From Serinus canaria (lineage: Eukaryota; Chordata; Aves; Passeriformes; Fringillidae): a DNA stretch of 64,000 nt. The notes under the pieces were generated by a model. That model was not told where the DNA came from and made no database searches. It saw only the letters and a program-made list of their open reading frames with translations. Positions 1 through 10,350 of this stretch are shown here, piece after piece (the stretch's first letter is position 1; the number at the start of each line of letters is the position of its first letter). The stretch is taken from contig NC_066337.1 in assembly GCF_022539315.1 (NCBI RefSeq), positions 3,243,234 through 3,307,233 of the forward strand. The letters run 5' to 3'. A program made the position numbers and the translations under genes.

Positions 1-959
1 TCTGAGAATAATGTGCTTGCCAGTGTCACCTGTCATGTAAATCATCACCTTGCAATTTATTGTGAGCTACATTTCAACTGTTTCTGGACCAGGAAAAAGA
101 AGAAACACTCAGAAAGTCCAGTAACTCCTTCTGTGAAACATGGATGCTTCCTCCCTGGCCAATATTCTGAATTTATTGAGGAAAAGACATCCACTGAATT
201 TATGGCTTCCCAGATGAATTTCCAACTCTTAGATTTAAAGGAGTCCTACACTTTCTCTGAGCTGTACAGAAGACATTTACATAAGTTTTTGTGCAACATT
301 CCTTCAGCCTGTTCCTCTCTCACCATAGGAGTAGCCAACAGCTACCCACTGAGTTACTGCAACTCGACAACTTTGAGGTGGATCTGAAAAATCCCACGAG
401 TTGCATGAGAAATTACATGCCTGTGATTTTTTTTTTTTCCCCCCGCCCCTGGCATTTTTTATTTAAATCTTCCCGCAAAAACAGAGTCGGGTAAAGAATT
501 GGGGCTGACGGCACTGCCTGGGCTGCTGCCTTTCAAGGGAAAACAAGAGAAACTATGTTTTTTTTTCCAGAAGCAAGCCCTGAAAAGCTCCCATGGGAAC
601 TTTCCACTAGAAAAAAAAAAAAAAACATATTCCCCAGAAATCCATTTAAAAAGGTCCAGTGGGAGGTCCTCTAGTGGAAAGTGTCCCTGCAGAGGTTTGG
701 AATGAGATGGTCTCCAAACCAAGCCTCTCCATGATTCTCTGAATTTATCCCCAGCAGAAATCCCTCCAGCCAGCCAGCCTTGTTGAAAAGGTTGGATTTA
801 AAGAGGTCTTTAGGCAGCTTAAGCTGGCTGGGAGTGCACAGTCCTGGAGGACCCCTTTAATCTGTGTCCTCTGGCTGCAGAGAGAAAAAGCCCACTGCGC
901 ATCTGTGTCGTCTCAATTTTGTGTTCAAAACACTTGAGAATCTCCCTTTTGTTCCTTGC

Positions 960-1335
960 CTGTCTCCCTTAATCCTTGCCTCAGTCATTATTCAATATTT
1001 GGTTTTGTGACTACATTATTTAACTTGGCGGAGCGTTCTGGGACGTAGTTGGCATAAAAGCCGCTATTTTTAAGCGGCAGAGGGGACTGTCACCAAGGCA
1101 GGGAGGAGACAGCAGTGACAGCAAAGAGGAGACCAAAGCTTCACCCATTAGAAAAAAAATAAAAACAACCCTTCTTCAGGGGAAAGGCAGTCACAAGATC
1201 GTCATTCCAGGGACTAAATCACCAAAGCCAACTCCGGTGTCAGTAATTTTGTGACGCAGAAAATTGATTCTACGTTACAATCAAGGAGCAGCCTCCTCCA
1301 TAATGTATGCTCGGCATTTTAACATAATTATTTGT
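960..1335. promoter_or_regulatory. Candidate regulatory block with MEF2-type and C/EBP-type motifs
   Basis: This AT-rich block contains a perfect match to the MEF2 consensus (CTATTTTTAA, 1064-1073). The match lies within a small perfect inverted repeat, gccgct/agcggc, at 1060-1065 and 1073-1078 around a 7-base loop. A C/EBP-like TTGTGCAAC occurs near 1332-1340. The motifs are seen directly; enhancer function is inference. Single motifs of this length occur by chance, so confidence is low. Confidence 0.2.
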
Positions 1336-4300
1336 GCAACAGTTTTAATGTTTGCAGCCTTCCCTGGCTGTCAACCTGGAAGTAGTAGGGGAAAAAAAAA
1401 TAAAATTTTAAAATACTCTTCTTCTTCAGAGACAGGATTAAAGGGAAAAAAAAAAAATCAATCTCTGAGCAACCTCCTTTGTATTTTGTTGTGACAAGCC
1501 TGAATTTAAACAGCCTGTGAAGTCAAAACAACAGGAGAAATATCAATACACATTAATTTAATCAAGAAACACAACTCTGCTATGCCAAGCCCAACTTGGC
1601 TTTATTTCCTCAGAGGTTTCTGGGGGAGCTGACGACACCCTGATAGCTGCCCAACCCCCCCCGGTCACTGGGGGTCTTGTCAAAGGCCCTCTCTCCATTT
1701 GGATGCTTTGCCATGCAGAAATCAAAATTCCTGGTGCTGCAGCTCCCCGCTAGCACATCTCCATCTCTCCGCCCCGAAAAAGCTGATTTTGCTGGCAGAG
1801 CTGCCCCGAGTGGCCATCCTGCTGCATCCTTATTGTGTGCTGGGGAGCTTTCAAAGGACAGGCAGATAAAAGGGTAAACATGATAACAAAAACTATCTCC
1901 AGCACACTTGACTCCGTCAAATCCTGGGCACAGCGCGACTCTTTGAAACAAGAATCTCATTAAGGAAGGGAGAGTTGAAAGGATCAGCCCCCGCATACCA
2001 AAGGCAGAAATCAGATGTGCTTGACCTTTCAAATGAATGTACATTTTCTGAGTGACTGTTCATGTCAGAGTAATTCAAACAGACACCTGATAATCCTCTT
2101 AAAAGTCTGAAATTTGGATACTGGATTGGACACAAAGCACTGGGATCTGCGGGTGGTCTTGTCACTGTGCTCCGTCCTGCCCTTGCTCCCAATTTCCTGA
2201 TGCACCCTCAAGTCTTGGCCCCTCCCTGGGCTTTCATGTCCCCACACATACATAGAGATGTTTCAAGTCCAGGATTCATTAACAAGGAAACATCTTCTGT
2301 GCTGGCACAGCTGGAAACGAGAAGCCGATGCTCCTTAACACAAATTAGGTGATTAAACACTTTGGATGGAAAAGAATTCCATCCAATTGCCCCACCAGCA
2401 AGGGAAGGGGAGGATTTCCTTCCAGACAGGCCCCATGTACAAATCCAAGGACCACGAACCCCACCTGGGTCCTGCATCTTGTATATCAACATAATCCATG
2501 TGCTGGGGCTTACTGGGAAAGAGAAATCCTCTTGAGCATTCCCAGGAAGTCCAGCAGCTTCACAGGGAAACATTCACAGTAAATGGCTTCAAATGGGGAT
2601 GTTCTGTAAGGTAAGGATGTACTAAGTACAGCCCAAAGGCTGTTAATGGACACAGAGAGCAACTGAAAGGTTTCCTCATGGACAATGTTGCTGAAGAGGT
2701 CACCAGAATGATTTCCAGGAGTCCGCTTGAATCACCTTCCCCTCAATTTTTGGATGCCCTGGTCAGATCTAGTGACCGTCCCTGAACTTCAGTTCCATTT
2801 CCACCAATGACTTCTGGGCCTTGCTTAGCACAGCCCTGTGCCCAGCATGAGCAGATTCTGCCAAACCTTAGAGATCCCTGATGCTGGGGAGTCAACAACC
2901 CAACAGAGACTGCAGGAAAAGGAGTTTTGGTGTCTATTTATGGCCTGTCTCCATGAACCCCACAGAGTGACTGATCATGCAGCGACTAACACTGGGTTTC
3001 TTTTGAAAACCCCAAAAGTCAACAGGTTAGCATTTCCAGTGGAATCCAGTGGTGGTTTATGACCTGTAAGGAATCTGGGAGTGCACCAGCCTCCTGCTGA
3101 TGTGACAACAACACCAGCCCCAGCCACAGCAGCACTCACAGGCTGCTGGCTCCTGCTCACGGATATTGCCATGCTGGACAGGTACCTCATGGCTTTGTAG
3201 CCTCGGTGAATCCTCCCCTTCCTGCTCCCCATGGGCTCTCCAGCACTTCATGTTAATTAGCTAATATTTGTGTAGATCTTTCCTGACACTGCCTTTTGAT
3301 TCCCTCTGAGGACATCAGAAGCTCCAGGCTCCTGGAGGAGCATCTCCATTGCTGGGGGACGGAGGATGCAGCTCCAGCCAGGGAGGAGGGTTGGACTGGG
3401 GGGCTGCTCTGCTTCCAAGTCAGCCCCCAAACACACAGGACAGGCTGCAAAGAAATCTCTTGGAAAAGTCAGATGTGAAGGTGTGAACCAGCTCACCTCA
3501 CAAGAGATGGACTGGAGCACACTGGCCATGCAGTGACACTCCAGGGAACTGCCTCTCTCTGTCACAGTCCTTCTGAATTCCAGGGAATGGAGCTCATCTT
3601 GTGGATTCCCAACCAAAGCTCCAAAGAATCACAAATTCAAACTCCAAACCAGCAGCAGGCTCCCTGAGCAGGCTGAGCCCTGCTGTTTCCAAGTCCCTGT
3701 CACCACAGGGCAGGGACAACCTGTGCTCCATCCCTGCAAGGATTCCTCTTTCTCCAGTGGCTCTCTGAAGGCCACACAATGGAAGCTCTGCAGACCTTCC
3801 AGCACAGCGTGCAAGTAAAGACACAGTGGTTGTTACCAGGAGAAACCAGCATCTCTCCTCCCGTGGGGACTCGTCCCTCAGTCCTGCCTGAGGCTCTCAC
3901 ACCCATCTCTGAGCCCCACACGGTCCCCAAGGCAGGTCCCTGCCGGATGTGCCAGCAGCCACGTCCCTGCTGACTACCAGGCTGTTTTTCCCCCTCCTCT
4001 CCACACTTCCTAACAGCTCATGAATTTTATAAACTAAACTCATTGTAACCAAACCATGAAATTGCAAATTTAACTCTGTCAACAAACAAAGCTTTGGCAG
4101 GGAGCTGCTGCTGTCTGAGCCTTTCCAGCAGGGAGGGAATCTCCTCCGAGGGACGCTGCACCCCCTTCAGTCCCCCTTGGCCATGGGGCAGTGCAGGATG
4201 CTGGAGCATCACAGCCTACACAACGTCACAACTCACTCCCAGAGCTTCCAACAGCGCCAGCCATTCCCACCACCCTTCCCTGTCGTGGCCATTCCCACCC

Positions 4301-4439
4301 AAAGGCACGGAAAAGCCTCGGCAGCCCCAAGAGCCCAGGGCAAAGCCTTCCCTGCTCAGCCACAAAGGCTCTGCCGCAGCCCCCAGGTCCAGCCAAGCCT
4401 GGCTCTCCCTCTCCTGGCCACGTCCAGGGTGGCGGGCAG

Positions 4440-5220
4440 AGCCTCGTTAAGTTAATGGAGTGCTAATTAGCTGGCAGACCGAGGGGAGGGCTCGCAGGCG
4501 CTGCCTCATTGGCTCGGTGGAATTGGGCCATTAAAGCAAGGGTGGGCTGCAGGGCTGCCGTGCCCAGGGATGCAGCGGGGTCTCTGCAGGGACACCCGCG
4601 GCTGCACAAACCATTGCACCGCTGGCAGCAGCCTCTAGAGCGGAGAAAGTGGCTGCTGCCTGCACCGCCGGGGACACCGGAGCACCGCCGAGGGGACCTT
4701 CTCCTGTCACCTTCAGTGTCCTCAGCTCTGGCTGTTGGAGCCCTTCCAGCACAGTCGCCCAAGCCATCCCTTCTTTTCCCCACACACGCAACTTCCAGTG
4801 GCCAAAGGCGCTCGCTTCCAGGTGGGAAAAGCGCAGCGTGTCCTGCCAACACGCCAGTGCCACCTCGTTCCAAACGAGCACAGTGCCACAGGGTGTTTCT
4901 ATGGCAACAAGCAGCCGATACAGCCGGCGGCACCGAGATTCCAGCGCCGTTCTGCTGACACCCCAGGCAAGGTCCCGCCGAGTCCAGGCAGGACTCCCGG
5001 AGTCCTTTGAGAGCTTTCAAAACCAACTTTGCACTCTTTTCCCAGGGTGCTCACCATGACCCACCTGGGTATCCCACTCATGGGAAGGACAGCATTCCTT
5101 CTGGGGCTGTCACCACCAGCTGGCCCTGGCAGCCCTGCAAGCTCCCAGCCTGCAGAGCAGCAGCAGAGCTGGGGTCATCAGTCACAGAGTTGTGCTATAG
5201 GCAGCCTTAAATCCCAGGTC
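4440..5220. promoter_or_regulatory. GC-rich block with CCAAT and X-box-like motifs
   Basis: This block is richer in GC and CpG than its surroundings. It carries an ATTGG (CCAAT in reverse) near 4508 and a sequence close to the RFX X-box, gtttctatggcaac (4895-4908), whose right half ATGGCAAC is perfect. No TATA box or exon with a coding match follows on either strand. It could be a distal element or an unannotated promoter, or simply GC-rich spacer. Confidence 0.2.
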
Positions 5221-7879
5221 TACCTTCCCATCGATCTCTTCAGCTCCGTGAAATTAAGAAAAACGCAAGACAAACACAAGCGAACGTCCCCGAGCAGGCT
5301 CAGTGAGAGGCAACCAAACAGCTCCAATTCCCCTGAGCTAGGCTGGGCCAGCGCCTGGCTGGGAAAAACAAAACCCAATTCCAGCCAGAATGCCAATCTC
5401 AGCTTAAACATCCCCCCTGGAGCCCCGGGAAGGGGGGCCCACAGCACCCGGCAGTGCCAGCGCCCACCGCACCTCCAGGGCTTTGGGGGCTGCAAATCTC
5501 CCTGCCATGGAGCAAAGCTGCCATCAAATGCAGCAAGAAATGACAAGAAGCACCTGAAAGATTTCCCCTCCTTCCACAAAAATCACTTCCCAGAGCAGAT
5601 GTGCACTTTAAGGATTAAATGTGCCTGGACAACTCAACACAACAATATTAATGTCTATTTTCAACAAGCATCTCCATTCCACCCATCTTTTCTCTCTCTT
5701 TTTTTTTAACTATCACTTTAAAGTCTTTCCTGTCCAACCATGTATTGTGGGAGGGAAAAAAAAAACTTGTTAAAAAAAGAAGAAAAAAGTAATTTAAAAT
5801 CTTTAAATCCAGTTCTCTGGTCTCCGACCCCCTGAAGATTCCTGCACAGAAAATAAAGTGCTTAGCTGCCCTCCTTAAAAAGATTTAATCTCCCATATTT
5901 CAGAGCTTGTATGATTAAACTCTACCTCTAATTCTGCTTTCAGAGCCACAGCCAAATCTCTGCTTAAAGGGAAGCGGTGCAGGCGCCTCTCCTCCCCTCT
6001 CCCTTTCACACAGGGGAGTGGAGCTGCATCCACATGGACGTGGGGGAAGAGCTGGAGGTAGAGAGGCAGCTCCAAGCATCCCTGCATCCTCCTGCTTCCT
6101 TGCCAGACATGGAAATACCTTTTTTTTTTAGGCAGCTTTCAAGAAAATTGAGTTCTCTTATACGTAGCTCTGAAGGAATGAAGAGGGGAGGAGGTGTGGA
6201 TGTGCAGGGCCAGCTCACACTCCCAAATACCATCAGTTTTACCCCATCCGTGGCAGTAAGGAGGGAAAGAGCCTCAGATGAGCAAGGAGAGGAGAGCCAA
6301 ACTTCAGCTGGGAGAGTTAGGGCAGGACAGAGCCCAAAAACCTGGGAAGAGAACATCCAAACAAGGTTTGTCTCCAAGATGAGCTGCTCCCTACAGCAGC
6401 AGGGAATTTCATGAAAGCAGGGGCATGTTGGAAACTGGTCCCTGGTGAATTCCTGACACTCACTTACCCCCAGCCAGGAATTATTGACCAATTCTACCAG
6501 AGAGTGCCAACCTGCCCTGCCCCAGGCACCTCCATCCCAGATCAGCAGCACGAGGGCTGCAAAATAGAAACCTCACTTTTGCTTCAAACACAGGACCTGC
6601 CCCTGCCTTCTCTCCCTTCTGATGTGCACAGAGTTCCTTAAAAACCTGCACTAAAAGGTGGAATGTTTCCTGGAAGTGCAGGAGAAATCAGCTTTCCTGA
6701 GACACAGCTGGAATGTGGAGGGAGCTCAAGGCCAGCTCTCCAACACCCCCAGCCAGCAGCAAGCATGGCCCAGGGTGGGATGGAGACAAATCTCCAAGGA
6801 GCACAGCACTGCAACAGCCAAGCAGGGGATTATTGACACAGGAATGTTGTAGCTCTCACCAGCAGCAGGAGATTTGGACAGGGGCTTGATGGAAAAATAT
6901 CCCCTGACACTTCTGCTGAAGAAGTTTTGCTGAAATTCCATGGGCAAACGATACCAAATCAAGTTTCACACCTTCCCCATCCCCTTGTTCAACAGAGACT
7001 TTTATGCTGCCAAAACCTATTTATTTCTTGCAAATCTCTCTGAGCTACTGCTCATGAATAGAAATGCTTTTATCAAAAAACTGTTCACATTTTCCACAGA
7101 AAATTTTGAAACAAGTGTTTTCAGGGGGAGGCAGGTTGCCTTCTGTGAGAAAAACCACATATAATGCCCCTTTGGAATATTTTTACTTCAAAAACAAATA
7201 AAAAAAAGAATTTTAGATATGTCAGCCTATGAGATATGAACAAAAAGCTGTTACTGCTGCTTCTGGGCTTGATTTCAAAGAACTTGGCCTCAGACATCCC
7301 CTTTGGAGCAGGCACCTCTCCAGGGTGTGCCCAAGGACCCCCAGCACCCTCAGCCTGGGCTGTGCTGGTGCTGCAGGACTCCCTTGTGAGCCAAAAAACA
7401 CCGTGAGGAGGAGCCAGTGTGGCCAGGAGAGCACAGAGCTGGGCTCTGAGCAACCCCAGGTCATTTATCTTGATTTCTCTTTGCAGTGCTGGTGAAAGCT
7501 GAAAAACATCAGCAGTGTTTGCTGGGCTTGGACTCAGCACGAGGCAAAAGCCAGGAGCGCTGCGAGGCCACCCCAGGGGCTGCAGGAGCCACCATCCTGC
7601 CAGGAAGGGCATCTCCAGTGCCATCTCCCTGAGGGCATCACTGCCATGACCCTCCCACAGAGCACAGAGGGGTTTGGGGCTGAACCTCAGCCCCAGCAGG
7701 GCCTGATCCTGAAGCTGCTGTAATTATCAGGGCAAGCCACAAGAGTTGTACGAGCAGCTGAGATGTTGTGCATCCATCAGCTTTGGATGGTGCATTTTTG
7801 TCATCTCCTGGGGTAAAAAACACCACCCCAAAATCTGAGACAATCCCACTGTCCTTTCCGAAAGCTTTAATGTACACTC

Positions 7880-8340
7880 ACTTTGGGAATTGCTGCATCT
7901 GATAGATTTGGATTGCTCTGGGATAAAAAAATAAAAATAAACCCTTTAGCTCCCTAATGCCAATCACTGCATTGTCTCCTCAGCCCTGCTCAACATTTCC
8001 ATGCAGGAGAGAAAAGGCATCTCCTGTCCCTCTCACCAGAGATCCAAAGGGCAACGGTGTGTGGGGATAAATGAACAGGTAGATGTACTTTCATTAAAAT
8101 CACCACATTTAAATTACTCACAGGCGAGATTGAAGACATGAGGTTAAAAACTTAATTGACTAAATCAGCTGAGACGCCAAGGGCTGATTATATCATTTAA
8201 AATAAATGTAATATTGGCCATCAAAAAAAACCCCACACAATATTATTACATATCAAAAGCCATTATTCAAGAAGCACAAACAATATCCTCCTAAAGCCCT
8301 GGCGGATTTAAGAACATCACCCTCCCTGCTTGCTTGATTG
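7880..8340. promoter_or_regulatory. AT-rich block, possible conserved non-coding element
   Basis: The composition shifts to AT-rich, with several TAAT/ATTA cores and long unique AT-rich stretches that do not resemble the CR1 or LTR sequences elsewhere in the window. No open frame or splice signal stands out. Conserved developmental enhancers often look like this, but conservation cannot be judged from one sequence. Confidence 0.15.
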
Positions 8341-9028
8341 TTTTTCTTCTTCCACAAACTGGATTGGGAGAGAAAAACAGACACCTTCCTGTGAGTCCCT
8401 GAAATCCAGCATCAGAACAAAAATCTCCCTGGCTGCTCTTTCATCAAGGACTGCACCTTTGATTTAAGGCTAAAGGTGGGCAGGCACAGCCACCTTGCCC
8501 AGCCTTGCATGGAATTTGGGATATACCCTCATCATATCCAGGTTTAACTTTGACAATCCAAGTGGTTAAAAGCTCTCACCGTTAATTGTCTTCTTCAAAA
8601 CACTTTGGGTTATCCAGTCTCCATCCACTTCCAGCTCCACACTTGGGCTTTGCTCCTGCAAGCCACCAGCAGCCCCAGTGCTGGAGCTGGTGGCTGCCTC
8701 CAGATTTGTCCCCATGCCAAGGGACAGGAGCACCATCCCCACCTCAGCATCGTGGGGACAACACACCTGGGCATGTGGTGTTAACCCTCTCCTTGCTACA
8801 CCATCCATGCAGAGATAACAACATCCACACTCTTACTGGGAGCTGAAAAAGCCAGAAACCCTTCAGCAGACAAGGACATTCCATGGAAATCCAGATCAGC
8901 TTCCAAATGATTTCCTAGCCCAGACTGGGAGCTCATTACAGCCTGGGTGTTATCAACGGGGGACGGCTCTGAGGGCCCTCAAACCCAGGCTGTGGTGTCA
9001 CAGGGAGGTGTTTGCTCTGTGCCTGCAG

Positions 9029-9222
9029 TCACAGAATCACAGAACCACCAGGCTGGAACAGACCCTAAAGATCATGGAGTCCAACCCAGCCCCAACCCCT
9101 CACCTAAACCCTGGCACCCAGTGCCACATCCAGGCTTTGTTAAACACACTCAGGGATGGGGACTCCACCACCTCCTTGGGCAGCCATTCCAGAACTTTAT
9201 CACCTATCTGTAAAAAACTTTT
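9029..9222 (-). mobile_element. CR1 LINE 3' fragment, left half
   Basis: The sequence opens with the CR1 3'-end signature in reverse complement (tandem cacagaatca units, then ggctggaacagaccctaaag and gatcatggagtccaaccc). It continues with the usual CR1 text about 150 bp inward (ggatggggactccaccacct). The element is cut at 9222 by the solo LTR at 9223-9495 and resumes after it. It is 5'-truncated, as nearly all avian CR1 copies are, and encodes nothing intact. Confidence 0.85.
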
Positions 9223-9495
9223 TGTTGCCATCTTATTGCAAAGCTCCCACACCTTCTTGGCGAGGTCTCATGGGCAGCTCCTTGCAGCACTGACTCCTTC
9301 CTCACAGAACACCAGCAAACTCCAGCTCCCTTCTCACCCAGCTAACCCACTCTTTTATAGTTCTCATGCTCATTGGACACAGCTGTGGCCTGTTAAGGGC
9401 AGGCCTGTTCCTAATCTTTGGTGATTAGTACAGCTGCAACTCATCAGGGGTGAGATTGCCTTCTGCACTATTTTCTTACATTCTATCCCCCCACA
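9223..9495 (-). mobile_element. Solo LTR of an endogenous retrovirus, inserted in a CR1
   Basis: A 273-bp element with TG...CA termini interrupts a CR1. It is flanked by near-identical hexamers, ACTTTT (9217-9222) and ACTTTA (9496-9501), read as a 6-bp target-site duplication with one later change. On the minus strand it has CCAAT followed by a TATA box (complement of cttttatag, 9352-9360) and, about 120 bp further on, a CAATAAG polyadenylation-like signal, as in U3-R. No internal retroviral sequence is present, so it is a recombined solo LTR. A 6-bp duplication suggests a class II (ERVK-like) integrase; the family name is not assigned. Confidence 0.85.
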
Positions 9496-9575
9496 ACTTT
9501 ATATACTTAATTTCCAACCCATATTTCCCTTGGCACACCTTAAGGCTGTGCCCTCTGGTTCTGTCAGCTGTTCCC
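9496..9575 (-). mobile_element. CR1 LINE fragment, right half
   Basis: This is the continuation of the CR1 begun at 9029. After the LTR the text resumes with the CR1 segment recognisable by ttaatttccaaccc and cttaaggctgtgccctctgg. The right boundary is uncertain because similarity fades into non-repeat sequence near 9575. Confidence 0.7.
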
Positions 9576-10080
9576 CTCCTCTCCTCCTGCACTCCATGGA
9601 CAGGGAGGAAGAAGGACCCAAACCACGGAAAAGCAGCATCACTCAACCCCCACAAACCAGGCCTGGGAAAGTGGATAACCCCACAATAACCCCACAAGCC
9701 TCAATACAACCAAAACCACACAAATCAGCCCCATTACTCCAATTCTAATGACGAGCAGTACCACCAAGGCTTGTGTCTGTTCCTAGAGGCTCCTGTAAGG
9801 CAGGAAAAGCACATTAATGTGCACACGCCACACCCATGGAGGAGACCACGGGCTGGAAAACAGCCTGGCAAAGAGCAGGGCTCTCTGGATGTTGGCTTTG
9901 CTGGGCTGGCAGAGAGAGATGCCACCCCTCATCCCCTTCCCACATCCCTGTGCCTGTGGAGCCAGGTGTGTCCCAATTAGCCATTCCCCTCATTTTCTCC
10001 AGGTCCAAGGGCTCTTTCATCCATCTGGACACATACCAGGGCTCACCCAGGTATGCCAGGATGAGCTTTGCCCAGGGACC
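9576..10080. other. Unique spacer between two solo LTRs
   Basis: About 500 bp of non-coding sequence with no recognised element. It ends in GGGACC (10075-10080), the left target-site copy of the next LTR. Confidence 0.5.
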
Positions 10081-10350
10081 TGTCATCATCTTATTGCAAA
10101 GCTCCCATTCCTTCTCGGTGATGTCTCACAGGCAACTCCTCACAGCACTGACTCCTTCTTCACAGCACAGCCAACAAAGTCCAACTGTCCCCCTCAACCA
10201 GGTAACCCACTCCTAGCACGCCTCTTATTGGACACACCTGTGGCCTATTAAGGGCAGGCCTTGTCCTAATCTTTGGTGATTAGTGCAGCTGCAGCCCCTC
10301 AGGGGTGAGATTGCCTTCTGCACTATTCTCTTACGTTCTAACCCTCCACA
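10081..10350 (-). mobile_element. Second solo LTR of the same family, perfect TSD
   Basis: A 270-bp element that aligns end to end with the LTR at 9223-9495. Shared landmarks are the ttattgcaaagctccca start region, cattgg/tattgg plus gacac, the gggcaggcc segment, aatctttggtgattag, and gagattgccttctgcacta near the end. It has TG...CA ends and is flanked by a perfect 6-bp duplication, GGGACC (10075-10080 and 10351-10356). Its own TSD, different from that of the first copy, shows a separate insertion rather than a segmental duplication. The TATA box present in the first copy is replaced here by divergent sequence, so promoter activity is less likely. Confidence 0.9.

Larger units (their letters stand above)
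1..9028. other. Intergenic DNA, no gene recognised
   Basis: No coding exon, RNA gene or complete mobile element is recognisable here. The open frames are short, overlap on both strands, and show no domain, signal peptide or splice context. Composition alternates between moderately GC-rich DNA with many G or C runs and AT-rich patches. Three sub-blocks look less random and are listed separately (960-1335, 4440-5220 and 7880-8340). By orientation this lies more than 38 kb downstream of the IGSF9B stop codon. In mammals the neighbour on that side is the SPATA19/OPCML region (from memory), but no exon of either is visible. Confidence 0.6.

Noticed and set aside
5029..5709. A 226-codon plus-strand open frame
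   Set aside because: Low-complexity translation, no recognisable family, ends in a poly-T stretch, and lacks Kozak or splice support.
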